Source: a virus. Taken from it: DNA of 52,566 bases. Below are positions 7,904 through 16,093 of the stretch, piece by piece (position 1 is the stretch's first letter; the number at the start of each line of letters is the position of its first letter). Location: the IMG/VR virus record IMGVR_UViG_3300044627_003899, positions 1 to 52,566 of that record; one strand, written 5' to 3'. A program made the position numbers and the translations under genes. The notes below the pieces were generated by a model that worked only from the letters and a program-made list of their open reading frames with translations, had not been told where the DNA came from and made no database searches.

Positions 7904-10315
7904 ATGAATAAAGTGCAAGAGATTAACTTTACTCCTAGAGTTAAGAGAGCATTGGATGTAGCCAAGCAGAGATGCTTGGAAAACAACTGGCATGAAATTA
8001 CTGATGAATTTTTATTGCATGCCGTTCTCTTTTCGGAGTCGATGATAGTAAACCTTGCCTTTCAAAGCGTTAAGATAGAAATAAAAGACGTAGTTTTAGC
8101 CCTTTCTAAAACCTTACCTACTGGCAAAAAGAAAGTTAGCGAAAAGCAAGTGCAGTTTAGCGCCACTGCAAAAGCTATCGTTGACAACTCTTACAAGATT
8201 TCTCAAAGCTTTAAGCAAAATTATACTGGAGTTGAGCATTTATTTCTCTCAATTCTTAGACATTCCCAAGGCGTTGCTAAGTTTTTCAAAAAGCACGGCT
8301 TAGACATAGCCTACTTTGCCGATAAAGTAGAAAAAGAATGCAAGCATCTTTCTAATCCAGTAAAGAAGCCTATAGAATCTCAGTCTTCAAAGTCGCAAGA
8401 CGCCCTATCTGAGTTCTGTGAAGACTATAATGAAAAGGCTGCTGCTGGAGACTTTGAGCATATCTTCTTCAGAGAAAAAGAAGTAGAGCAGCTTTCTGAG
8501 ATCCTTTGCCGTAAACAAAAGAGAAATCCAATACTTATTGGGCATCCGGGCGTTGGTAAAAGTGCAGTTGTCGGCTTAATTGCTAAGAAAATTGTTTCTT
8601 GCCAATGCACAGAGTTCTTGCTTAACAAAAGGATCATAAGTATTAATCTTGGCAACCTCATCGCTGGAACAAAGCTTAGAGGCGAGTTTGAAGAGCGCTT
8701 GACAAAGGTAATGGAGCAAATAAAAAAGATTGGCAATGTCATTGTGTTTATTGATGAGGTTCACAACTTAATCGGCCTTGGAAATGACGCAGGGTCAATG
8801 GATGGCGCAAATATTCTAAAGTCCTATTTAACATGCGAGGACATGTCTTTTATTGGAGCTACCACAGAAAAAGAATACGAAAATTACTTTGCAAAAGACG
8901 CAGCGATGAATCGCCGCTTTGAGCCTGTATTCATCAAAGAGCCCAATAAGGAACAGACTCTTGATATTCTGAAAAGACTGAAGGAATTCTACGAGTCATT
9001 CCATATGATTAAGTACCCAGACAATGTTCTTGTGGACATTATTAATGTATGCGATAAGTATCTTACCAGCAAACACTTTCCAGACAAGGCTATTGATTTG
9101 ATGGATCAAGTTGGCGCTAAGGTCAAAATTAAAGCGTTTGCGCGCCCACAAGAGATCAAGAACATGGAGAAGCTGATTTTGGAGTTTGAGAAGATCGCGC
9201 CAGAGAACATAAAAGAAGAGCACCTCGACGATATTATTAACGACTATCAAAAGAAATATGATGCTTGGGCAGAAGTAATAAAGAATAAAAAAGAAAAGGC
9301 GAGAACCAAAGATGTTTACCAAGCACTATCCGATAAGATTGGCAAAGTCATTGATTCTGAATCAGAGAACTCTGGGATCAAAAATATATATGCGAATCTT
9401 AAAAAGCATGTCTTTGGTCAGGACGATGTAATTAAAAAGATCTCTGACTGCGTGCTGCGTAGCTCTTTCGGCTTGGCTAAGAACTCTCGTCCTCTTGGCA
9501 ACTTCATGTTTATTGGCCCAACGGGTTCTGGCAAAACCCACTTAGCTAAAACATTAGCTAAAGAAGCTTTTGGAGATGAGTCGAACTTGTGCATCATTGA
9601 TATGTCCGAGTTTATGGAGAGTCATTCTGTATCTAAGCTCATTGGTGCTCCTCCGGGTTATGTCGGACACAGCAGTCCAAGCATGTTTTTCACCCAATTG
9701 CAGAAGCATCCATCAACAGTGTTTCTTTTCGACGAAGTAGAAAAGGCGCATCCAGATGTAGTAAATATTCTTCTCCAAATTATGGATCGCGGCGAGCTTA
9801 CTGATTCATTGGGCAATAAATTAAACTTTAAAAACTCTATTATTATTATGACTGGCAACGTAGGTTTCCAGATCAACGACAATAAGAAGATGGGTTTCGG
9901 AGCCGTTTCAAATCCAAAGCCCACTAAAGATACCATCATGGACAGCCTAAAGAGATTTTTTAGGCCAGAATTCCTTGCCAGATTGAATGAAATCGTTATC
10001 TTTCAAGAACTATCTGGAGAGAGCTTAGTCAAGGTAGTTCAAGCAGAATTAGATTCTATCAAAACATCCCTTGCAAGCAGCGGCACCACAATCTCCTTCT
10101 CTTCAGAAATTATTGATTACGTGATTGATAAGACAAAGGACTCCAACTCTGGAGCAAGAAAGATAGTATTCTTTATAGAGAATGAATTAAAAACTAAAAT
10201 AGTTGATGTTTTGTCTACTGGTAAGTATAATCAAATCAAAGTCTGCATTAAAGACGGAGAAATAGAAGTAGATGGAAAAGCAAAAAAACTTCTTGCAACA
10301 TACTGTAAGCAATAA
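7904..10315 (+). CDS. ClpA/ClpC-type AAA+ unfoldase with ClpP-loop-like MGF
   Basis: An 803 aa double-ring AAA+ unfoldase. It has a Clp N-domain (about 1-150, with GVEHLFLSILRH), a first ATPase with Walker A GHPGVGKS (213-220) and Walker B VFIDEVHN, a short linker lacking the long ClpB coiled coil, and a second ATPase with GPTGSGKT (538-545), the pore loop GAPPGYVG, Walker B FLFDEVEKAHPDV, and FFRPEFLARLNEIV. After the second ATPase's IIIMTGNVG comes KKMGFG; MGF (663-665) sits where ClpA, ClpX and ClpC carry the (I/L/V)G(F/L) tripeptide that docks onto ClpP. ClpB lacks it. No phage ClpP is seen here, so it may recruit host ClpP. GTGTAA lies just before the ATG and no Shine-Dalgarno site is seen. 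The unfoldase class is secure; ClpP docking is inference. Confidence 0.9.
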   Translation: MNKVQEINFTPRVKRALDVAKQRCLENNWHEITDEFLLHAVLFSESMIVNLAFQSVKIEIKDVVLALSKTLPTGKKKVSEKQVQFSATAKAIVDNSYKISQSFKQNYTGVEHLFLSILRHSQGVAKFFKKHGLDIAYFADKVEKECKHLSNPVKKPIESQSSKSQDALSEFCEDYNEKAAAGDFEHIFFREKEVEQLSEILCRKQKRNPILIGHPGVGKSAVVGLIAKKIVSCQCTEFLLNKRIISINLGNLIAGTKLRGEFEERLTKVMEQIKKIGNVIVFIDEVHNLIGLGNDAGSMDGANILKSYLTCEDMSFIGATTEKEYENYFAKDAAMNRRFEPVFIKEPNKEQTLDILKRLKEFYESFHMIKYPDNVLVDIINVCDKYLTSKHFPDKAIDLMDQVGAKVKIKAFARPQEIKNMEKLILEFEKIAPENIKEEHLDDIINDYQKKYDAWAEVIKNKKEKARTKDVYQALSDKIGKVIDSESENSGIKNIYANLKKHVFGQDDVIKKISDCVLRSSFGLAKNSRPLGNFMFIGPTGSGKTHLAKTLAKEAFGDESNLCIIDMSEFMESHSVSKLIGAPPGYVGHSSPSMFFTQLQKHPSTVFLFDEVEKAHPDVVNILLQIMDRGELTDSLGNKLNFKNSIIIMTGNVGFQINDNKKMGFGAVSNPKPTKDTIMDSLKRFFRPEFLARLNEIVIFQELSGESLVKVVQAELDSIKTSLASSGTTISFSSEIIDYVIDKTKDSNSGARKIVFFIENELKTKIVDVLSTGKYNQIKVCIKDGEIEVDGKAKKLLATYCKQ

Positions 10316-11264
10316 AAAGCTTCTTCCCATAGAAGAAGAATTTTTATCTGAGATCTCCAAAAGAATTGAATCAAAGCTTCAGTTTAAGATCTCTAATGTA
10401 TTTAAGCATCACTCCAGTCCGCTTTATGACTGTTTTTTTATTGCTGCCGATAATCGACCATTTTTTCTAAAGGTCAATCTTTCTCCAGACGCCCCAAATT
10501 CTTGGGATTTGCTAGTTCAAAATAATTTTGATTTTCATCCAATAATTTTAGACTCTTCGTCTCTAGAGGATGAATTTAAATTTATATTTTTTGAGCTTCC
10601 CAAAGGTACGTTTGCTAATGATATATCGAACTATCTTTTGAGTCCAAAGCTCAATTTAGCAAACTTATTCGCTAGGGACTATAATAAAATTCATTCTTTT
10701 AAATTCTCGGCTAACGATGAAACGTTATCTTTGCATGAATCTTTTTTGCCAAGAGATGCAATGAGAATTTACAGAAAATACCCAATAGTAGATTTGTTCT
10801 CTACTTTAAAAATAGTTTTTGAGGATATTTATAAACCCAATCCATCTCATTGTAATTTTTGCCATTTTGATCTTAATCTAGAAAATATTATATATACTGG
10901 ATCTGAATTTAAATTTATTAATTTTGAATACTCATCTAACGCTAATAAATATTTAGATATATGGCTCACTAAAACATTACTCAATTGCTCTGATAGTACT
11001 TTTTATAAATTTCTGCAAAACTACGATAAAGAAGATGTTGAAAAAATACTTCAATATGAAGACGCCTCAAATCATTTTATTTTTTCGTATTTTAATTCAA
11101 AAATAATTGCAGAATATATGACCTTTGGTTTACGTGATCCAGTAAAATTAAAGGATTGGATAAACCAGTCTAGTTTTTTTTATTCAAAAATTGCAAATAA
11201 ACTTTATATCGAAAAAGATATTGACAAATTGATAAGAGACTTTTATTATCTGTGGCAACAATAA
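10272..11264 (+). CDS. APH/choline-kinase-fold protein, possibly degenerate
   Basis: A 330 aa protein with the fold pattern of aminoglycoside phosphotransferases and choline kinases. The catalytic-loop-like motif is CHFDLNLENIIY (H-x-D-x4-N), followed by FKFINFEYSSNA, which matches the IDFEYA metal-binding region of choline kinases but with Asn in place of the usual Asp. The N-terminal lobe is weakly recognisable (FFLKVN may hold the ATP lysine). The missing aspartate argues for altered or lost catalysis. It overlaps the Clp gene by 44 bases. Its DNA is strongly AT-rich relative to the replication genes, like the methyltransferase at 2349, suggesting acquisition. Substrate unknown; small alcohols or sugars are typical for the family. 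Confidence 0.65.
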   Translation: MEKQKNFLQHTVSNKKLLPIEEEFLSEISKRIESKLQFKISNVFKHHSSPLYDCFFIAADNRPFFLKVNLSPDAPNSWDLLVQNNFDFHPIILDSSSLEDEFKFIFFELPKGTFANDISNYLLSPKLNLANLFARDYNKIHSFKFSANDETLSLHESFLPRDAMRIYRKYPIVDLFSTLKIVFEDIYKPNPSHCNFCHFDLNLENIIYTGSEFKFINFEYSSNANKYLDIWLTKTLLNCSDSTFYKFLQNYDKEDVEKILQYEDASNHFIFSYFNSKIIAEYMTFGLRDPVKLKDWINQSSFFYSKIANKLYIEKDIDKLIRDFYYLWQQ

Positions 11265-11268
11265 AATC

Positions 11269-11487
11269 ATGACAAATCGAACAAACACCGCACTAAACGT
11301 AATCAGAAAGTCTGCTGGTCGCTACTTTGGACTTGAGACAAAGAATGAGACTATCAATGCCCGCTTTATTGGCGAGTCTATCGCTACAATTGTTGTAGAA
11401 GACCGTAATGCTGGCGAGGTCCGTCGAATTGCTAAGTCTAGCATTACGGCGGTCTCATTCCGAGGCTCACGAACTGTAGTCCGCTAA
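11269..11487 (+). CDS. small conserved-looking protein, function unknown
   Basis: A 72 aa basic protein (many Arg residues, ending SRTVVR) lying 4 bases after the kinase-like gene and immediately before an intrinsic terminator, so it closes the replication operon. The pattern of alternating short strands (ARFIGESIATIVVED, VRRIAKSSITAVSFRG) suggests a small beta-rich fold, possibly nucleic-acid binding given its charge, but no family was recognised. No Shine-Dalgarno site is evident before the ATG. Confidence 0.7.
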   Translation: MTNRTNTALNVIRKSAGRYFGLETKNETINARFIGESIATIVVEDRNAGEVRRIAKSSITAVSFRGSRTVVR

Positions 11488-11494
11488 CCACCAA

Positions 11495-11520
11495 AACCCA
11501 CAGGAAACTGTGGGTTTTTT
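11495..11520 (+). terminator. intrinsic terminator closing the replication operon
   Basis: A stem AACCCACAG / CTGTGGGTT closed by a GAAA tetraloop and followed by a run of T. It begins 8 bases after the stop of the preceding gene. This is a textbook rho-independent terminator. Confidence 0.9.
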
Positions 11521-11521
11521 A

Positions 11522-11527
11522 GTGTAA
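11522..11527 (+). promoter_or_regulatory. GTGTAA motif before 11536 gene
   Basis: GTGTAA lies 8 bases before the ATG at 11536 and directly after the terminator. The same motif precedes the minus-strand transcription units, so it may be a phage promoter element, perhaps used late. Confidence 0.4.
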
Positions 11528-11535
11528 AAATATAT

Positions 11536-11751
11536 ATGCCATTACCAACACCGAAAAAGAATCAAGAGGAGAGTGATTTCATTGCCTCTTGCATGGGCTC
11601 AGAGACAATGAACAAAGAGTATCCAAATCAAAAGCAAAGAGCCGCAATTTGTTATTCTCAATACAAAAGAAAGAAGAAGAAGTCAGAAGGCTCAATGGAC
11701 GAGAAAACAGAGTGGAAAGAAGAGGATGTTTCTAGAGTAATTATAGAGTAA
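11536..11751 (+). CDS. small phage protein with MPLPTPKK start, function unknown
   Basis: A 71 aa hydrophilic protein. The pattern MPLPTPKKNQEESDFIASCM ... QKQRAAICYSQYKRKK resembles short proteins commonly seen in tailed phages, in which an MPLP start, a DFI..CM motif and a QKQR..A.CYSQW/Y motif are kept; a firm function for that group is not known to me. Lysine- and glutamate-rich tail. It stands alone between the replication-operon terminator and the hairpin of the next gene. Confidence 0.75.
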   Translation: MPLPTPKKNQEESDFIASCMGSETMNKEYPNQKQRAAICYSQYKRKKKKSEGSMDEKTEWKEEDVSRVIIE

Positions 11752-11772
11752 TAAATAGTTTAAAAGATAAAG

Positions 11773-11818
11773 GGCGCATTTATCATCCTAAAACGATGAT
11801 TTATGCGCCTTAATTTTT
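11773..11818 (+). promoter_or_regulatory. hairpin sequestering the start codon of the 11803 gene
   Basis: The 5' arm at 11773-11787 pairs with the 3' arm at 11795-11809 (7 pairs, a 2x2 T-T internal mismatch, 6 pairs) around a 7-base loop. The ATG at 11803-11805 is fully paired with CAT at 11777-11779. A T-rich tract follows, so the structure could also end transcription. It looks like translational control or attenuation of the downstream gene. Confidence 0.7.
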
Positions 11819-12255
11819 ATAAACCAAATAGATCGAATACAGGTACAGCCGTATCTTTTAATACGGTAGACAAGAAGGAAGAAAAGGGTATAGATCTCTA
11901 TGTCAGCTTTATCAAGCAAGCTGGCTGGAACGATCAGACAAAGAAAGGTTCTTTTAGCGAGAACGCAAAGAACCCAGAGAAGACGGCTTCTCTAAAATTT
12001 AACGAAGCTGAGGCAGCTTCTATTATCCGAGCAGTTCGTCTTGGATCGAAGTTTTCGACTGTTCACGCTTTTCAAGGCTCCACTACATCTATTATGTTTG
12101 GGCCTTATCAAAAGAAGAATGGCGACGCTGCGCTTTCTTTTTCTATTAAGAAAGGTGAGCAATCATTTCTTATTGGTTTTGAACTTGGAGAAGGTGAGCT
12201 TATTGCCCAGTACCTAGAGAACTATCTCCGTAAGTCGTTCGACCTTTCTGAATGA
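11803..12255 (+). CDS. possible single-stranded nucleic-acid-binding protein (PC4/Whirly-like pattern)
   Basis: A 150 aa protein. It begins MRLNFYKPNRSNTGTAVSF and continues with alternating strands that include GIDLYVSFIKQAGW, GSFSEN, ASLKFNEAEAASIIRAV, STVHAFQGSTTSIMFGPY, ALSFSIKKG and SFLIGFELGEGE, then ends in an amphipathic helix, LIAQYLENYLRKSF. The strand-strand-strand-helix order and phage context recall PC4/Whirly-like single-stranded-DNA-binding proteins; this is pattern recognition, not proof. No Shine-Dalgarno sequence precedes the ATG, which lies inside a stable hairpin, a layout that would suit autoregulation by an RNA-binding product. It overlaps the next gene by 4 bases. Confidence 0.6.
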   Translation: MRLNFYKPNRSNTGTAVSFNTVDKKEEKGIDLYVSFIKQAGWNDQTKKGSFSENAKNPEKTASLKFNEAEAASIIRAVRLGSKFSTVHAFQGSTTSIMFGPYQKKNGDAALSFSIKKGEQSFLIGFELGEGELIAQYLENYLRKSFDLSE

Positions 12256-14153
12256 AAAAGACTGTAGTTTTCCATAGCAATCACAGCCGAATGTTTACAG
12301 GATTCGGCAAGAATGCTAAAAATGTTCTCAGGTATCTTTATAAAACTGGCAAATACAATATTATTGAATTCGCCAACTCAAAGACTAAGAACGCCGAAGA
12401 TCTAAAGACGCTTCCTTGGCAAGCGTTTGGCACTCTTCCAGAGCAAGGAAAACTACAGGCTCTTGCCTCTGATCAAACAAAGATCAGAATGGCTAGTTAT
12501 GGGGTAATTGAAATTGATGAGCTTATCAAAGAGGCAAAGCCAGATTTCTATATTGGCACAGAGGACATCTGGGCTCTATCTCCTTTGGTCGATAAGAAAT
12601 GGTGGAATGAGAATTGCATGATATGGACAACCCTTGATTCTCTTCCTATCTATCCTGATGCGATCAACATCATCTCAAAAGTAAAACATTATTACGCTTG
12701 GAGTTCTTTCGTAGAAAAAGAAATCAAGCGACTTGGATACCCAGAAGGTTCAATAAAGACATTAAGAGGGGCAACAGAGACCTCCTCATTCTTTAGACTC
12801 AAGGACGAAGAGAAGAAGCTGTTGAGGAAAGAGTTTGGGCTTTCTGATGAATTCATCGTTGGGTTTGTTTTTAGAAATCAACTCAGAAAAAGCGTCCCTA
12901 ATCTAATGCAGGGCTTTAAGCTTTTCAAGGACAAGAATCCAAAACTTAAGCCTAAACTGCTTCTGCATACACATTGGTCAGAAGGTTGGGATATTCAAAG
13001 GTTGATCAAAGACAATGGGCTAGACAACTCCGACATTCTTACTACTTATTTTTGCAAAAAGTGCAAACAGTATGAAATCAAATCGTTTTCGGGTCAAAAG
13101 ATTGCTTGTAGATTTTGTGACGGCAAAGATACTGTAGAGACAACGAATATTCATAATGGCGTAAGCGAAGACCAGCTTAATGAAATTTATAATTTAATGG
13201 ATGTTTACTGCCATCCATTCACAAGTGGTGGTCAAGAAATTCCAGTAACAGAAGCAAAACTTACTGAGTTAATCACATTAGTCACGAACTATTCTTGCGG
13301 AGAAGATTTTTCCACTGAAGATAGCGGAGGAATGCCGCTTTCTTGGAAACCGTATTTTGAACCTGGCACAAACTTTATCAAAGCGACTACTCTTCCAGAG
13401 TCTATCGCAGATAAGCTTGAGAGAGTTGCCTATACTCCACTTTCTAAGCGAAGTGAAATGGGCAAAAAAGCCAGACAGTTCGTTTTGGATAATCTGTCTG
13501 CCGAGGTAATTGGAAAACAAATAGAAAAGATTATTGATAACGCCCCGAAAATTCAATGGAGTTACTCCTCTTCTTTTGAGCTTAGAAACCCAAACCATCA
13601 GCCAATTGAATCCACAAATGATACTGATTGGGTAGTTGATCTTTACAAAAACATTCTAAAGATGAATGTTGATTCAGAGGATAGTGGGGTAAAGGGCTGG
13701 GTTAACCAAATTAAAAATGGCGGCTCAAGAGAGTCGGTTTTGAATTATTTTAGGCAAACTGCCATAAAGGAAAATCAAGAGAATACCCGTGTTGAGCTTT
13801 CTGATCTGCTAGACAAAGACGACAAGGGAAGAAGAATACTTTTTGCAATTCCCCAAAGCGCGGGCGACGTTTTTCTTTGCACGTCGCTACTTCCATCCAT
13901 AAAGAAAACTTATCCAAATTATAATATATACTTTGCGACAAAACCTGAGTTTTTCGAGATTCTGGATTGCAATCCATATATTCATAAGAAAATTGTTTTT
14001 AGCCCATTCATGGAAAACCTATTAACTATGGAAGGCCATGCTGGTGGAGAAGGATATTTTGATATCGCATTTCTTCCTCACGTTGGCACTCAAAAGATAT
14101 TTGACTACCAGCATAACGGCAAAGATATAATACAATTCGATATAAAGGCATAA
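12252..14153 (+). CDS. GT4-type glycosyltransferase fused to the N-terminal half of a GT9 enzyme
   Basis: A 633 aa glycosyltransferase. Residues 1 to about 440 form a GT-B enzyme of the GT4 kind: N-terminal Rossmann-like part (VVFHSNHSRMFTGFGKNAKNV, acceptor side), FIVGFVFRN at the second-domain start, and the donor-site region around HPFTSGGQEIPVTEAK. A zinc ribbon with Cys268, Cys271, Cys286 and Cys289 is inserted in the second domain. From about residue 520 a new domain begins (GRRILFAIPQSAGDVFLC) that matches the first Rossmann domain of GT9 heptosyltransferases. That enzyme's second domain is encoded by the next gene, one base downstream in another frame. The sugar and target are unknown; phage DNA, the virion or host surface glycans are possible. 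Confidence 0.75.
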   Translation: MKKTVVFHSNHSRMFTGFGKNAKNVLRYLYKTGKYNIIEFANSKTKNAEDLKTLPWQAFGTLPEQGKLQALASDQTKIRMASYGVIEIDELIKEAKPDFYIGTEDIWALSPLVDKKWWNENCMIWTTLDSLPIYPDAINIISKVKHYYAWSSFVEKEIKRLGYPEGSIKTLRGATETSSFFRLKDEEKKLLRKEFGLSDEFIVGFVFRNQLRKSVPNLMQGFKLFKDKNPKLKPKLLLHTHWSEGWDIQRLIKDNGLDNSDILTTYFCKKCKQYEIKSFSGQKIACRFCDGKDTVETTNIHNGVSEDQLNEIYNLMDVYCHPFTSGGQEIPVTEAKLTELITLVTNYSCGEDFSTEDSGGMPLSWKPYFEPGTNFIKATTLPESIADKLERVAYTPLSKRSEMGKKARQFVLDNLSAEVIGKQIEKIIDNAPKIQWSYSSSFELRNPNHQPIESTNDTDWVVDLYKNILKMNVDSEDSGVKGWVNQIKNGGSRESVLNYFRQTAIKENQENTRVELSDLLDKDDKGRRILFAIPQSAGDVFLCTSLLPSIKKTYPNYNIYFATKPEFFEILDCNPYIHKKIVFSPFMENLLTMEGHAGGEGYFDIAFLPHVGTQKIFDYQHNGKDIIQFDIKA

Positions 14154-14154
14154 C

Positions 14155-15360
14155 ATGCATATTTTAGATAGATACGCTTTATCTTGTGGAGTTAAAATCG
14201 ATAAGCCGTTTATAAATTTACATTACTACCCAATAACTCTAGAAAAATATATAGTATTTCAAACTAGCGGCAAAGGCAATTCTCGTCAGTACGATTACTG
14301 GCACAAAGTATTCTCCTTTATTAAGGAATATGCGCCTGATTATAAGATTGTCCATATTGGTGTGCCTTCTGATCAATCTGTTCATGGGATTGATATTGAT
14401 TTGCGCGGTAAAACTTCCATAAACCATTTAGCATATATAATCAAAAACTCTTCTATTTACGTTGGAGTTGACAGTCTATCAGTTCATTTAGCGAGCGCTA
14501 ATAACAAAAAGATAGTTGCTCTTTATTCTTACTGTTACGCGCAAAACTGTAGTCCAGTTTGGGGAGATCGCAAAGACCATACTTTGATAGAGGTTGATTG
14601 GGTAAAATACGGCAAGCCCTCATTTTCATTAAACGAGGAAAATAAAAAAATTAATAAAATTAATCCAGAGATTATCGCTAAATCTGTGCTGGATCAATTA
14701 GAAGTTCCTAATGATTTGGATAAAATCCAGACCATACACATTGGAGCGTCGTTTCATACTCCTGTTATTGAAATAATTCCAGACGATGGTCCGATCCCAG
14801 TTTTGATCAAAGAAAAGGTCTGCAATGTTAGGCTAGATTATCTTTTCAATGAAAAAAAGCTTCTCCAATTATCGTCAGTTTCGTTTTTGAATATTATTTC
14901 AAACAAGCCAGTTGACTTAGGGCTTCTAAATACAATCAAATCAAAAGTTTCTGGTATGACGCTTATCGTCGATGCGTCCTTTGATATTGATTATTTAAAA
15001 ACAGTAAAAAATTTCGGCTTCAAATTAACCTTGACTGCTCCAAATGACAACGGCTGGGGCGCGTTGGCAGAAAAGTTTTTTGATTTTGGGCTAGAAAAAG
15101 AAGAGGTCGTAACAAAGAATAGTGTGAAAGATTCAGATAAAGTAAGCGATCAGTGGATTTTCTCTTCGGAAAAAATCATAATTTCGAATGGGAAAATCTT
15201 TTCCAGTAAAGCGAGCTGGAAAAACAATCAGCCAAAGCTTGACAAGTACTCAAAAGTCATCGACACTCCTGACTTCTGGGAAGAATCTGAACATTTTCAT
15301 ATTTTAAAAGATGAACGACCAAACTGGAACAGCGCAAAAAATTCCCTCTCTCCGCGATGA
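14155..15360 (+). CDS. C-terminal half of a GT9 glycosyltransferase with extra domain
   Basis: A 401 aa protein. The first about 185 residues match the second Rossmann domain of GT9 (ADP-heptose-type) transferases: HILDRYALSCGV at the hinge, VFQTSGKG (GT9 GS-type strand), YKIVHIGVPSD, DLRGKTSINHLAYIIKNSS and YVGVDSLSVHLASANNK, the characteristic nucleotide-sugar-binding G-x-D/S...H segment. The GT9 first domain is the tail of the preceding gene, ended by TAA one base before this ATG, so the enzyme is split at the interdomain hinge. Residues about 190-401 form a further domain I do not recognise. A single base insertion or deletion near 14150 would fuse the two frames, so a sequencing error must be excluded. 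Confidence 0.7.
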   Translation: MHILDRYALSCGVKIDKPFINLHYYPITLEKYIVFQTSGKGNSRQYDYWHKVFSFIKEYAPDYKIVHIGVPSDQSVHGIDIDLRGKTSINHLAYIIKNSSIYVGVDSLSVHLASANNKKIVALYSYCYAQNCSPVWGDRKDHTLIEVDWVKYGKPSFSLNEENKKINKINPEIIAKSVLDQLEVPNDLDKIQTIHIGASFHTPVIEIIPDDGPIPVLIKEKVCNVRLDYLFNEKKLLQLSSVSFLNIISNKPVDLGLLNTIKSKVSGMTLIVDASFDIDYLKTVKNFGFKLTLTAPNDNGWGALAEKFFDFGLEKEEVVTKNSVKDSDKVSDQWIFSSEKIIISNGKIFSSKASWKNNQPKLDKYSKVIDTPDFWEESEHFHILKDERPNWNSAKNSLSPR

Positions 15361-16093
15361 GAGAGGTCTAATCAAGAACGTTAATCATATCTTTAAAAAG
15401 GACGGAACCGTGGATTGGCGTGCGATGGTCAATCCCGCGCACCTTTATCCAAATAAAGACTGGTTTGCTCGCAGAAACGCAGCAGTCCCAGAATCATCTG
15501 AAGGTCTACGCGACGATCAGCTTTTAATTAAGTTGGCTGGAATCAAAGAAGTCGCAAAGCTTCGTGGATTCAATAGAGTAGCCTTTAACTTCCCAAAGCT
15601 TGATAATGATTATGTAGTTGCCACTTGCCAAATTGACTGGATCGAAAATTTTGAAACATCATTCGATCCAAATGCATTTACTATGATTGCCTCGATGGAC
15701 GTAGCGAACGCGACTTCTGAAAACACAGATGGATTTGGGCAAAAGTTTCTAGAGACTATCGCTGCGAACCGAGCTTTCGTTCGCACTGTTCGTAATTATC
15801 TTGGTATTCATATCGTTGGTGAAGACGAAATCGCCAAGGGTAATGGTACAAAAGCTCAAATTAACGAAGGTTCAGCCGACGTTTCTCCCCAAGGTATTTT
15901 AGCAAAGAAATTTGCAGATTCGCCTCATTGCAATTCTGGAACTGAATGGTCTGATTTTAAAGAATGGCTTAGACAGCTTTGGAAACAAGAAGCCTATCGA
16001 AACGAGTCTGCAAAAGAATGGAAATCTTGGAGCGATGTCCCTGCAAAGGAAGCTCGTACTCTTCTAAAGTTCATCAAGCAGACCAATGACTAA
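15311..16093 (+). CDS. unknown phage protein, possibly single-strand annealing/recombination type
   Basis: A 260 aa protein starting at the ATG at 15311, 50 bases inside the preceding gene. It contains IKLAGIKEVAKLRGF, VVATCQIDWIENFET and then FLETIAANRAFVRTVRNYLGIHIVGEDEI. The order of a core beta sheet followed by an alpha segment with NRAF.R.VRNYLGI is reminiscent of phage Rad52/Erf-like annealing proteins, but the match is by eye and no definite catalytic or DNA-binding signature can be named. It sits in a plus-strand run with glycosyltransferases and an acetyltransferase, with which it overlaps by 8 bases. Function is uncertain. Confidence 0.6.
   Translation: MNDQTGTAQKIPSLRDERGLIKNVNHIFKKDGTVDWRAMVNPAHLYPNKDWFARRNAAVPESSEGLRDDQLLIKLAGIKEVAKLRGFNRVAFNFPKLDNDYVVATCQIDWIENFETSFDPNAFTMIASMDVANATSENTDGFGQKFLETIAANRAFVRTVRNYLGIHIVGEDEIAKGNGTKAQINEGSADVSPQGILAKKFADSPHCNSGTEWSDFKEWLRQLWKQEAYRNESAKEWKSWSDVPAKEARTLLKFIKQTND

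Noticed and set aside
7904-10315. ClpB disaggregase identity
   Set aside because: The long middle coiled coil is absent and a ClpP-docking-like tripeptide is present.
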